The position numbers and the translations under genes are program-made. 64,000 nucleotides of DNA. Source: Rhodobacterales bacterium (GTDB lineage Bacteria; Pseudomonadota; Alphaproteobacteria; Rhodobacterales; Rhodobacteraceae). Numbering within the stretch: the first letter of the stretch is position 1; each line of letters opens with the position of its first letter. Shown here piece by piece: positions 40,780 through 48,654 of the stretch. The notes below the pieces were generated by a model. The model searched no databases and was not told the origin of the DNA. It worked only from the letters and a program-made list of their open reading frames with translations. The stretch covers positions 1-64,000 of the forward strand of contig JAACUH010000061.1 in NCBI GenBank assembly GCA_009993005.1, given 5' to 3'.

Positions 40780-41238
40780 ATGCGCCTGATCGACCTCGCC
40801 GCAGCCTTCGGCACCGGCGGGCTGCTCACGCTCATGGTGCTGTTCAATGGCGAGATGGCAGCCCATAGCACCGCCCTGTTCTCGAGCCTCGCGGCCCATG
40901 GCACCGGCACCATCGCCGCCGCGCTGGCGTTGCTGGTCATGTCGCGACGCGGGGTGGCGGCCGGCCCCGCCCTGCCGCGCGCGCCGCTCTGGGCCTATCT
41001 GGGCGGGGTGTCGGGCGCGGTGACGGTCATGCTCACCTCGACGGCCGTGAATGGCGCGCTGGCGCTGTCGGGCACATTGGCGCTGGGCCTTGCCGGTCAG
41101 ATGGTGTTCGGCCTGCTGGCTGACCGCCTTGGCCTGTTCGGCCTGCCACGCCGCCGCGCGACGCCACGCGACATGGCGGCGCTGGGGCTGATCGGGGCGG
41201 GCAGCGTGCTCATCATCTTTGCGGGAGGGGCGACATGA
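40780..41238 (+). CDS. DMT-family (DUF606/YdcZ) membrane protein, first half of a pair
   Basis: The 152-residue protein has about five membrane helices and the YdcZ/DUF606 pattern (GGLLTLMVLFNGEMAAHST, then LLTSTAVNGALALSGTLALG). Its stop overlaps the start of a second protein of the same family by four bases. The two short halves probably dimerise, as in other two-gene small DMT transporters. Substrate unknown. Confidence 0.82.
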   Translation: MRLIDLAAAFGTGGLLTLMVLFNGEMAAHSTALFSSLAAHGTGTIAAALALLVMSRRGVAAGPALPRAPLWAYLGGVSGAVTVMLTSTAVNGALALSGTLALGLAGQMVFGLLADRLGLFGLPRRRATPRDMAALGLIGAGSVLIIFAGGAT

Positions 41239-41660
41239 CGCTGATGGTGACACTCGCCTTTGCCGCCGGGCTGCTGGTGAGCCTCAGCCGGCAGATCAAC
41301 GGGCGGCTGGCGCTGTCCACCTCGCCGCTGGCGGCCTCGTTCTGGAACCACCTCGTCGGGCTGGTCGTGCTGGTGGCGGCGGGGCTCGCTGTCGGCGAAC
41401 TGGTCCCGGCGGGCCTGCGGGCCGCGCCCTGGCACGCCTGGATCGGCGGGCCGATCGGCGTGCTCTTTGTCGCGGCGGGAAGCTGGCTGATCGCGCGGAT
41501 CGGCGCGGTGAACACGGCGCTTCTGGTGATCGCGGGGCAGATGGTATCGGGCGTGGTGCTCGACCTCACCCGCGGCGCGCCGGGCGACATCACGATGCGC
41601 GCGGCGGGCGTGGCGCTGATCATCGCGGGGATGGCGCTGACCCTGCGCCGCGCCGGCTAG
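41235..41660 (+). CDS. DMT-family (DUF606/YdcZ) membrane protein, second half of a pair
   Basis: The 141-residue protein has about five helices and the clear DUF606 signatures LLVSLSRQINGRLA, ASFWNHLVGLVVL, GPIGVLFVAAGSWLIARIGA and GQMVSGVVLDL. Translation is coupled to the preceding gene through ATGA. It ends in a four-base CTAG overlap with the convergent deacetylase gene, so both use the same TAG palindrome as stop. Confidence 0.87.
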   Translation: MTLMVTLAFAAGLLVSLSRQINGRLALSTSPLAASFWNHLVGLVVLVAAGLAVGELVPAGLRAAPWHAWIGGPIGVLFVAAGSWLIARIGAVNTALLVIAGQMVSGVVLDLTRGAPGDITMRAAGVALIIAGMALTLRRAG

Positions 41661-42775
41661 ACCACGACCGCCAGCCGCGCGGCAAGCCCGCCAACCCCCG
41701 CGCGGACCTGATCGCGCACCGGCCCCCCGCGCGGCGCGTCGGCCAGCGTCGTCACCCAGTCCGCAGGCGGCCCGGCAAAGCGCTTGCGCCCCGGCCAGTC
41801 GAGAGCGCGCAGTACCGCCTGCGCGGGTTCCGGCAACCGGTCGGGCAACGCCTCGCCCGCGAGGATCCCCCAGACGCCGGTCCACATCCGCCCGACCGAC
41901 CAGGGATTATAGCCCCCGCCGCCCAGCACCATATAGCGTGGCGCCATGTCCCGCAGCGCCGCCACCACCGCGAAATGCGCGGCGTTGGACAGGCACAGCC
42001 GCGACTGCGGGTCCTCCGTCACCCCGTCCGCGCCGCATTGCAGCACCACCGCATCGGGGCGAAAGGCCGCGACCGCAGGCAGGATCAGCGCATCCCTCAC
42101 CAGCGCCAACTCGTCATCATGAAACCCCGCCGGCACCGGCAGGTTGAACACCTGCCCGACCCCCCTGTCAGTGATCGCGCCCGTGCGCGGCCAGCGGTTC
42201 TCCTCGTGGACCGAGACCATCAGCACCCCCGGATCGGCGGCAAAGGCATGCTCCACCCCATCCGGATGATGCGCGTCGATATCCACATAGGCCACCCGCC
42301 GCGCGCCGAAATGGCGCAGCGCCAGGATGGCAAGCACCGGGTCGTTGAAGTAGCAGAACCCGTTCGCGCGGTCGGGCATCCCGTGATGCGTGCCGCCACC
42401 CGGCACATGCACCACGCCACCGCCCGCGATCATCTCGGCGCCCAGGATCACACCGCCCGCCCCTGTCGCGGGCCTGCGGAACATCTGGGCAAAGACCGGG
42501 TTGGCGGGGGTGCCGATCTGGTGGCGCGCGCGCACCTCGGCGCTCACCGCCTGCGCCGCCTCGGCCGCGCGCAGGGCCGCGATATAGTCGGGCGTGTGGA
42601 ACGCGGCGAGCGCGCGGTCCGTGGCACGCGGCGAGGTCACATAGCGGTCTGCGCCCAGCCATCCCAGCGCGCGCGCGAGGTCCATCACCGTGCTCACCCG
42701 CGGCACCCGCAGCGGATGCCAGGGACCATAGGACGACCCGCGATAGACCTCTGACCCGATGAAACGTGCGCGCAT
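41657..42775 (-). CDS. Histone deacetylase-fold amidohydrolase, AcuC type
   Basis: The 372-residue zinc enzyme has the arginase/deacetylase pattern: GGGTHHGMPDRANGFCYFND (active-site His pair), YVDIDAHHPDGVEHAF (Asp and His zinc ligands), SVHEENRWPRTG, CGADGVTEDP and GGGGYNPWSVGRMWTG (Tyr). Bacterial members deacetylate polyamines, acetoin-pathway enzymes or other acetyl amides. The substrate here is not evident, although a homospermidine synthase gene lies 4 kb away. The start is at 42775. Confidence 0.88.
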   Translation of the reverse strand: MRARFIGSEVYRGSSYGPWHPLRVPRVSTVMDLARALGWLGADRYVTSPRATDRALAAFHTPDYIAALRAAEAAQAVSAEVRARHQIGTPANPVFAQMFRRPATGAGGVILGAEMIAGGGVVHVPGGGTHHGMPDRANGFCYFNDPVLAILALRHFGARRVAYVDIDAHHPDGVEHAFAADPGVLMVSVHEENRWPRTGAITDRGVGQVFNLPVPAGFHDDELALVRDALILPAVAAFRPDAVVLQCGADGVTEDPQSRLCLSNAAHFAVVAALRDMAPRYMVLGGGGYNPWSVGRMWTGVWGILAGEALPDRLPEPAQAVLRALDWPGRKRFAGPPADWVTTLADAPRGGPVRDQVRAGVGGLAARLAVVV

Positions 42776-42878
42776 CCTGCCCCTCCCGGACAGCCAAATA
42801 GCACGCCCACGCCCGCAGGCCATTGCCAGCGCCGCCGCAACCCTTATCTCTACGACAGAAAGGTGACAGGTTCCGGAA

Positions 42879-43322
42879 ATGATCCGCTATTCGCTCATAT
42901 GCAGGCAAGGGCACAGCTTTGACAGCTGGTTCCAGTCCGCCGCCGCCTTTGACACCTTGCGCGACGGCGGGCACCTCGCCTGCGCGACCTGCGGCGACAG
43001 AACGGTGACCAAGGCGCTGATGGCCCCCGCCGTGGCGACCACCCCCGCCGCGCCCGCCACCCCCGCCGCGCCCGCCACGCCTGCCGCGCCCGCCACGCCT
43101 GCCGCGCAGGAACAGGCCCTCGCCGCACTGCGCCGCAAGGTCGAGGCGGAGTCCGAATATGTCGGACTCTCCTTCGCGACCGAGGCGCGCGCGATCCATG
43201 ACGGCGACGCGCCCGAACGCGCCATCTGGGGCGAGGCGCGGCTGGACGAGGCCCGCCGCCTGCTCGAGGACGGCATCCCCGTGGCCCCCCTGCCCTTTGT
43301 CCCCACGCGCAAGGCGAACTGA
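42879..43322 (+). CDS. DUF1178 domain protein
   Basis: The 147-residue protein opens with MIRYSLICRQGHSFDSWFQS and has CATCGD about 30 residues later, together a probable zinc site. The second half (AALRRKVEAESEYVGLSFATE) ends in the conserved IPVAPLPF. Between them lies a (PAAPAT)n stretch encoded by an 18-base tandem array. Function unknown. The following SDR gene starts one base after its stop. Confidence 0.85.
   Translation: MIRYSLICRQGHSFDSWFQSAAAFDTLRDGGHLACATCGDRTVTKALMAPAVATTPAAPATPAAPATPAAPATPAAQEQALAALRRKVEAESEYVGLSFATEARAIHDGDAPERAIWGEARLDEARRLLEDGIPVAPLPFVPTRKAN
43041..43109. repeat. 18-base tandem repeat, about four units, in the DUF1178 gene
   Basis: Units ACCCCCGCCGCGCCCGCC (twice) and ACGCCTGCCGCGCCCGCC (twice, the last cut short) encode TPAAPA steps. 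The array sits in the linker between the zinc-binding and C-terminal parts. Confidence 0.88.
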
Positions 43323-43323
43323 C

Positions 43324-43968
43324 ATGATCCTGATCACCGGCGCCAACCGCGGCATCGGCGCGGCGCTGCTCGCGGGCTACCGCGCGGCGGGCAGCCCCGC
43401 GCAGGGCACCGCGCGCCACCCCGCGGGCGATCTGCTGCCGCTCGACGTCACCGCCCCCGCGAGCCTCGCGGCGCTGGCCCGGCATCTCGGCGGCGCGCCC
43501 GTCAGCCTCCTGGTGTGCAACGCCGGCACCTACCCCGACCGGGGCGAGCGGCTCGACGACGGCTATGCCCCCGCGCTCTGGGCCGAAGGCTTTGCCACCA
43601 ATGTCACCGGCGTGTTCCTGACCGTGCAGGCGCTCCTGCCCAACCTGCGCGCCGCCGCGGGCGCCAGGATCGCCATCATCTCCAGCCAGATGGGCTCCAC
43701 CAGCCGCGCGCCGGGCGGCAGCTACATCTACCGCGCGTCCAAGGCCGCCGCCCTCAACCTCGGGCGCAACCTCGCCACCGACCTCGCGCGCGAGGGCATC
43801 AGCGTCGGCATCTACCACCCCGGCTGGGTGCGCACCGACATGGGCGGCGCAGGCGCCGAGATCAGCCCGGACGAGGCCGCGCGCGGCCTCATCGCCCGCT
43901 TCGCCGCCCTCTCTCCCGCCACCACCGGCTGTTTCGAGACCTGGGACGGCCGCCCCCACCCATTCTGA
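43324..43968 (+). CDS. Short-chain dehydrogenase/reductase
   Basis: The 214-residue protein has the SDR cofactor motif MILITGANRGIGAAL, LLVCNAGTYPD, catalytic Ser in IISSQMGS, and the catalytic YIYRASKAA (YxxxK) followed by GIYHPGWVRTDMGG. Length and pattern match the CsgA-like/YwfD subgroup of small SDRs. Substrate unknown. It is coupled to the DUF1178 gene and followed by a family A repeat. Confidence 0.88.
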   Translation: MILITGANRGIGAALLAGYRAAGSPAQGTARHPAGDLLPLDVTAPASLAALARHLGGAPVSLLVCNAGTYPDRGERLDDGYAPALWAEGFATNVTGVFLTVQALLPNLRAAAGARIAIISSQMGSTSRAPGGSYIYRASKAAALNLGRNLATDLAREGISVGIYHPGWVRTDMGGAGAEISPDEAARGLIARFAALSPATTGCFETWDGRPHPF

Positions 43969-43976
43969 CGCCGCCA

Positions 43977-44020
43977 CATCTTTTGGCCCCAAATATCCCC
44001 GCCGGAGGCTCCGCACCCCG
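43977..44020. repeat. Dispersed repeat family A, copy 7
   Basis: The core reads CATCTTTTGGCCCCAAATAT then CCCCGCCGGAGGCTCCG, starting 9 bases after the SDR stop codon and before the lysC promoter. Confidence 0.75.
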
Positions 44021-44044
44021 CCACGGGCGATGCCGATTGATCCA

Positions 44045-44072
44045 TTGCCCTCGCCCCCGCCTGCGACTATGA
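44045..44072 (+). promoter_or_regulatory. Possible lysC promoter
   Basis: TTGCCC (44045-44050), a 16-base spacer and CTATGA (44067-44072) lie 28 bases before the lysC start codon. The match is moderate. Confidence 0.35.
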
Positions 44073-44099
44073 CAGCGCCGATTTTGCAGGGAATGCGCA

Positions 44100-45338
44100 A
44101 TGCCCCTCCTCGTGATGAAATTCGGCGGCACCTCGGTCGCCAATATCGACCGCATCCACCGCGCGGCCAAGCGCGTCGCGCTCGAAGTGGCCAAGGGGTA
44201 TGACGTGATCGTCATCGTCTCGGCCATGTCGGGCAAGACCAACGAGCTTGTCGGCTGGGTGGGCGAAACCTCGCCCCTCTATGACGCGCGCGAATACGAC
44301 GCCGTGGTGTCCTCGGGCGAGAACGTGACCGCGGGGCTGATGGCGCTGCGGCTGCAGGAAATGGACATCCCCGCGCGGTCCTGGCAGGGCTGGCAGGTGC
44401 CGATCCTGACCACCTCGGCGCATTCCGCCGCGCGCTTCATCGACATCCCCCGCGCCAATATCGACCAGAAATTCGCCGAAGGCTTCCGCGTCGCCGTGGT
44501 CGCGGGCTTTCAGGGCGTCTCGGCCGAGGGTCGCATCACCACACTGGGCCGGGGCGGATCCGACACCACCGCCGTGGCCTTTGCCGCGGCCTTTGGCGCA
44601 GAACGCTGCGACATCTACACCGATGTGGACGGCGTCTATACCACCGACCCGCGCATCTGCGACCGCGCGCGCAAGCTCGACCGCATCGCCTTCGAAGAGA
44701 TGCTCGAACTCGCGTCGCTCGGCGCCAAGGTGCTGCAAACCCGCTCGGTCGAGCTTGCCATGCGCTACAAGGTGCGCCTGCGCGTGCTGTCGTCATTCGA
44801 GGAACCATCCGACACGGCCGGCACGCTGGTCTGCGGCGAGGAGGAAATCATGGAAAGCAATGCAGTCGCCGGCGTCGCCTTTTCGCGCGACGAGGCCAAG
44901 ATGACGCTCATTTCAGTGGCCGACCGCCCCGGCATCGCCGCCGCGATCTTCGGCCCGCTGGCCGAGGCCGGGGTCAATGTGGACATGATCGTGCAGAACA
45001 TCTCCGAGGATGGGCGCACCGACATGACATTCTCCTGTCCCAACGATCAAGTGCTGCGTGCCGAAAAGGCCATCGCCGAGGCCAAGGCGCGCGGCGATTT
45101 CAACTTCTCCGACCTGGTGACAGACCTCGCCGTGGCCAAGGTCTCGGTCGTGGGCATCGGGATGCGCAGCCATGCGGGCGTCGCGGCCCAGATGTTCAAG
45201 GCGCTCTCGGCCGAAGGCATCAACATCAAGGTCATCACCACCTCCGAGATCAAGATCTCGGTGCTGATCGACCGCAAATACATGGAACTGGCGGTGCAGG
45301 CCCTGCACGACATCTTCGGCCTCGACAAAGCCGCCTGA
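44100..45338 (+). CDS. lysC: Aspartate kinase
   Basis: The 412-residue enzyme phosphorylates aspartate at the head of lysine, threonine and methionine synthesis. The kinase domain has VMKFGGTSVANIDRI, VSSGENVTAGLMA, TLGRGGSDTTAVAFAA and YTDVDGVYTTDPR. Two ACT domains follow residue ~260 (LISVADRPGIAAAIFGPLAE; VSVVGIGMRSHAGVAAQMFK), the site of feedback control by lysine and/or threonine. A short GCCGCC/GGCGGC hairpin spans the stop codon. Confidence 0.95.
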   Translation: MPLLVMKFGGTSVANIDRIHRAAKRVALEVAKGYDVIVIVSAMSGKTNELVGWVGETSPLYDAREYDAVVSSGENVTAGLMALRLQEMDIPARSWQGWQVPILTTSAHSAARFIDIPRANIDQKFAEGFRVAVVAGFQGVSAEGRITTLGRGGSDTTAVAFAAAFGAERCDIYTDVDGVYTTDPRICDRARKLDRIAFEEMLELASLGAKVLQTRSVELAMRYKVRLRVLSSFEEPSDTAGTLVCGEEEIMESNAVAGVAFSRDEAKMTLISVADRPGIAAAIFGPLAEAGVNVDMIVQNISEDGRTDMTFSCPNDQVLRAEKAIAEAKARGDFNFSDLVTDLAVAKVSVVGIGMRSHAGVAAQMFKALSAEGINIKVITTSEIKISVLIDRKYMELAVQALHDIFGLDKAA

Positions 45339-45347
45339 GGCGGCACG

Positions 45348-46156
45348 ATGTCCGGGGACGCGGACATCCGGGCCGCGCCGCCCGCAGCTATGATACGCCC
45401 GGCACCTGCATCTTCGCGCCGGGCGTGATCGGCCCCATCGTGGCACGGCTCAAGTCGCTGGCGGCCGGCGGCCCCGCGCTCGCGTTTTCCATCGGCACTG
45501 GCCGCATCGCGCTCAGGCTCCTCGCTGCGGGCGTCGCCAAGACCGGGATCGCGCTCTCGCCCGTCATGCTCGCCCGTCATGCTCGCCCGTCATGCTCGCC
45601 CGTCATGCTCGCCCGCCATGCTCGGCCGTCATGCTCGCCCGCCATGCTCGGCCGCCATGCTCGCCCGCCATGCTCGGCCGCCTGCGCGAGACGGCAGATG
45701 CGGCCGCCCTGCCCGTCTGCCACGGCGACATGGCGCAAACCCGCGTGCCGGGCGACTTCGCCCTCGTCCCTCTCGTCGTCAACACCATCGCGAACCTGCT
45801 CACTCAGGACGCCCAGGTCGCCTGTTTTCAGAATGCCGCCCGCCACCTGCGCCCGGGCGGCTGCCTTGTGGTCGAACTCTGGGTGCCTGAATTGCAGAAA
45901 CTCCCCGGGGGCAGAGCGCCGTGGTCCGGGCGACCGAACCCGACACCATCGGGCTCGACACCTACGATGTCCTCGATCAGCAGGTCGTCTCGCATCACAT
46001 CACCCATGACCGGACCGGCGCCGCCCGCCTCGCCCGCCCACCTCACCCGCCTCGCCGGCCTGACGCTGGAACACCGCTGGGCCGACCGGGCCGACCGGGC
46101 CGGCGCCTTTCCCCGCCACCTCCCGCAGCCAAGTCTCGGTCTATCGCCTGACCTGA
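45348..46156 (+). pseudogene. Decayed class I SAM-dependent methyltransferase
   Basis: Methyltransferase sequence can be read only by changing frame several times. It opens MSGDADIRAA; then, in another frame, YDTPGTCIFAPGVIGPIVAR and FSIGTGRIALRLLAAGVAKT (the SAM motif). After the 13-base repeat array it continues as RLRETADAAALPVCHGDMAQ, FALVPLVVNTIANLLTQDAQ and NAARHLRPGGCLVVELWVPE. One frame on it reads VVRATEPDTIGLDTYDVLDQ, then RLAGLTLEHRWAD, and finally SRSQVSVYRLT with a stop at 46154-46156. At least four frame changes make it non-functional. Open frames here continue into ptsP only by chance. Confidence 0.85.
45565..45681. repeat. 13-base tandem repeat, nine units, in the methyltransferase pseudogene
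   Basis: Nine units of CATGCTCGCCCGT or close variants (C for T at the end, GG for CC inside) start at 45565 and repeat every 13 bases. The ATG inside them falls at 45566 plus multiples of 13. Because 13 is not a multiple of three, the frame that enters (SPVMLAR) differs from the one that leaves (SPAMLGRLRE). The ancestral gene probably had one unit. Confidence 0.92.
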
Positions 46157-46158
46157 CC

Positions 46159-46230
46159 CGCCCCCATCTTTTGGCCCCAAATATCCCGGGGGGAGGCGCC
46201 CGCAGGGCGGCGGGGGGCAGCGCCCCCCAA
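46159..46230. repeat. Dispersed repeat family A, copy 8
   Basis: The core CCATCTTTTGGCCCCAAATA is followed by TCCCGGGGGGAGGC and a GC hairpin (GGGGGGC.GCCCCCC near 46212-46228) that resembles the flanks of copies 2 and 5. It lies directly after the old methyltransferase stop codon and before ptsP. Confidence 0.75.
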
Positions 46231-46254
46231 TTCCTGTTCCGCTTTCGCGGCGGT

Positions 46255-46269
46255 TGTGCTTTAAGCACA
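46255..46269 (+). promoter_or_regulatory. Dyad upstream of ptsP
   Basis: TGTGCTT (46255-46261) and AAGCACA (46263-46269) form a 7-base inverted repeat with a one-base centre, 42 bases before the ptsP start. It is an operator candidate for an unknown regulator. Confidence 0.4.
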
Positions 46270-46311
46270 GCGGCCCGGCCACCGACGGCCCAGGCGAAGG
46301 AACCCGGCAGA

Positions 46312-48555
46312 ATGCCCGAACGGACCGAAACCGAAAGCCGCAAGCTCCTGGGCCGCCTGCGCGCGGCGCTGGCCGAGACGACCGCCGGGCAGGCGCGGCT
46401 CGACCGGATCGTGGCGCTGATCGCGGAATCGATGCAGACCGAGGTCTGCTCGATCTACCTGTTCCGCGATGCGGAAACGCTCGAACTTTGCGCCACGAGG
46501 GGGCTCGAATCCGCCTCCGTGCACAAGACCCGGCTGCGGCTGGGCGAAGGGCTCGTCGGGCGCACCGCGCGCACGCGCCAGATCGTCAACACCGCCAATG
46601 CCCCCGCCGCACGCGGTTTCCGCTACATGCCCGAGACCGGCGAAGAGCGGTATTCAAGCTTTTGCGGCATCCCGATCCAGCGTCTGGGCGATGCGCTGGG
46701 CGTGCTCGTGGTGCAGTCGCGCGCCGCGCGCGAGTTTACCGCCGACGAGGTCTATGCGCTCGAGGTCGTGGCCATGGTGCTGGCCGAGATGACCGAGCTT
46801 GGCGCCTTTGTCGGCGACGGCGCGGCGCTCTCGGCGCGCCACCAGCAGCCGGTGATGTTCCGCGGCACGGTGGGGCAAGAAGGCGCGGTCGAGGGCCGCG
46901 TCTATCTGCACGAGCCGCGCGTCGTCGTCACCAACCCGATCTCGGACGATCCCGACCGCGAGTTGATCCGCCTGCGCGAGGCGGTGGACACGCTGCGCCG
47001 CACGCTCGACGACATCCTTGCCACGGCGACCAGCATCGACCCCGAACAGGCGCAGGTGCTCGATGCCTACCGCATGTTCGCCAATTCGCGCAGCTGGATG
47101 CGACGGATGGAGGATGACGTGGCCAATGGCCTTTCGGCCGAGGCGGCGGTGGAAAAGGAACAGTCGCTCGCCCGCTCGCGCATGGGACAGGCGGGCGACC
47201 CCTATCTGCGCGACCGCCTGCACGACCTCGACGACATCTCGAACCGGCTCTTGCGCATCCTCACCGGCCAGGGTCAGGACACCGGCGCCGCAATGCCCGA
47301 CAACCCGGTGCTGGTCGCGCGCAACATCGGGCCGGGCGAGCTTCTCGAATATGGCAAGGCGCTGCGCGGGATCGTGCTCCAGGAAGGGTCGGTCGGCAGC
47401 CATGCCGCCATCGTCGCGCGCGCCTGGGCCATTCCGCTGGTGATCCATGCCGAGGGGATCGCGACCGAGGCGCTCAACGGCGATACCATCCTCGTGGACG
47501 GCGACCAGGGCATCGCGCATCTGCGGCCCGACGAAGCGGTGAAAAAGGCCTTTGGCGAAAAGATCGCGATGCAGGCCCGCGCGCAGGAACGCTATGTCTC
47601 GATCCGCGACCTGCCGGCGCAGGCGCTCTGCGGCAGCACCGTGGCCTTGCACATGAACGCCGGCCTGATGGCCGACCTGCCCTCGCTTCAGGGCTCGGGC
47701 GCCGAGGGCGTGGGGCTGTTTCGCACCGAATTGCAGTTCCTCGTGCGCAACCAGATGCCGCGCCGGGCCGAGCTTTCGGCGCTTTATGCGCGCGTGCTCG
47801 ACGCCGCGCAGGGCAAGCGGGTCGCCTTTCGCACGCTCGACATCGGGTCGGACAAGGTGCTGTCCTACATGAAACCCAATGACGAACCCAACCCCGCGAT
47901 GGGCTGGCGTGCGATCCGCGTGGGGCTGGACAAGCCCGGTGTGCTGCGCATGCAGTTGCAGGCGCTGATCCGCGCCGCGGCCGGCCGGCCGATCAGCGTG
48001 ATGTTCCCCTTCATCGCGCAGGCCGACGAATTCCGCGCCGCGCGGGCCGAATGGGACAAGGCGCTGGCGCGCGAGCGCATTCTCGGCCACCCGCTGCCAG
48101 AGCGCGCCGAAATCGGCGCGATGCTCGAGACGCCCAGCCTCGCCTTTGCCAGCGAGACGTTCTTTGGCGAGGTCGATTTCCTGTCGGTGGGGGGCAATGA
48201 CCTCAAGCAGTTCTTCTTTGCGGCCGACCGCGAGAACGAGCGGGTGCGGCGGCGTTATGACACGCTCGACACCGGCTTTCTGACCTTCCTCGAGAGCATC
48301 GTCGCGCGCTGCGACCGCGCAGGCACGCCGCTGAGTTTCTGCGGCGAGGATGCCGGCCGCCCGGTCGAGGCGCTGGCCCTGGCCGCGCTCGGCTTTCGGA
48401 TGCTGTCGATGCGCCCGGCCTCGGTCGGGCCGGTCAAGCACCTCTTGCGCCGGGTGCGGCTGGACGAGGCGCGCGCCGTGATCGATGCCGCGCGGGCGGC
48501 AGGCGAGCAAAGCGCGCGGGGCCGGCTGATGGACTGGCTGGGCGGGTTGGGGTGA
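46312..48555 (+). CDS. ptsP: Phosphoenolpyruvate-protein phosphotransferase, nitrogen-type EI (PtsP)
   Basis: The 747-residue protein has an N-terminal GAF domain (~20-160, IVALIAESMQTEVCSIYLFR), a PEP-utiliser N domain, the phosphorylated His in GSVGSHAAIVARAW, and the C-terminal PEP-binding barrel (GVGLFRTELQFL, RTLDIGSDK, MFPFIAQADE, FLSVGGNDLKQ). It starts the nitrogen-related PTS relay to NPr and EIIA-Ntr, whose GAF domain senses glutamine in other bacteria. The start at 46312 excludes 240 upstream codons that belong to the methyltransferase pseudogene. Confidence 0.95.
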   Translation: MPERTETESRKLLGRLRAALAETTAGQARLDRIVALIAESMQTEVCSIYLFRDAETLELCATRGLESASVHKTRLRLGEGLVGRTARTRQIVNTANAPAARGFRYMPETGEERYSSFCGIPIQRLGDALGVLVVQSRAAREFTADEVYALEVVAMVLAEMTELGAFVGDGAALSARHQQPVMFRGTVGQEGAVEGRVYLHEPRVVVTNPISDDPDRELIRLREAVDTLRRTLDDILATATSIDPEQAQVLDAYRMFANSRSWMRRMEDDVANGLSAEAAVEKEQSLARSRMGQAGDPYLRDRLHDLDDISNRLLRILTGQGQDTGAAMPDNPVLVARNIGPGELLEYGKALRGIVLQEGSVGSHAAIVARAWAIPLVIHAEGIATEALNGDTILVDGDQGIAHLRPDEAVKKAFGEKIAMQARAQERYVSIRDLPAQALCGSTVALHMNAGLMADLPSLQGSGAEGVGLFRTELQFLVRNQMPRRAELSALYARVLDAAQGKRVAFRTLDIGSDKVLSYMKPNDEPNPAMGWRAIRVGLDKPGVLRMQLQALIRAAAGRPISVMFPFIAQADEFRAARAEWDKALARERILGHPLPERAEIGAMLETPSLAFASETFFGEVDFLSVGGNDLKQFFFAADRENERVRRRYDTLDTGFLTFLESIVARCDRAGTPLSFCGEDAGRPVEALALAALGFRMLSMRPASVGPVKHLLRRVRLDEARAVIDAARAAGEQSARGRLMDWLGGLG

Positions 48556-48652
48556 GCGCAGAGCTGGGGTGAGCTGGGCAGAGCTGGGCTGGGCAGCGCT
48601 GGGCAGAGCTGGGCTGGGCTGGGCTGGGCAGAGGTGGGTTGAGCTGACCTGA
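48551..48652. repeat. Imperfect GCTGGG-rich repeat between ptsP and the EcsC gene
   Basis: About 100 bases consist of short, unequal steps such as GAGCTGGGCA, GAGCTGGGCT and GCTGGGCTGGG. It fills the whole convergent gap. No hairpin with a T-tract is visible, so it is not a normal terminator. Confidence 0.75.
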
Positions 48653-48654
48653 TC

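Noticed and set aside
40584-40868. A 94-codon Pro/Arg-rich frame over the tandem repeat upstream of the DMT pair
   Set aside because: The frame is open because of the 15-base repeats and overlaps the DMT gene in another frame. No ribosome site or recognisable protein.
45565-45681. CRISPR-like array
   Set aside because: The 13-base units are contiguous with no spacers, and no cas genes occur in the window.
46490-46520. A tRNA-like T-arm string (GGGGCTCGAATCC) near 46500
   Set aside because: It lies in the GAF-domain coding region of ptsP, and no acceptor, D or anticodon arms could be built around it.
45592-48555. A 987-codon frame that would fuse methyltransferase fragments to PtsP
   Set aside because: PtsP is complete from 46312. 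The upstream part is frame-shifted methyltransferase debris plus a family A repeat that happens to stay open.
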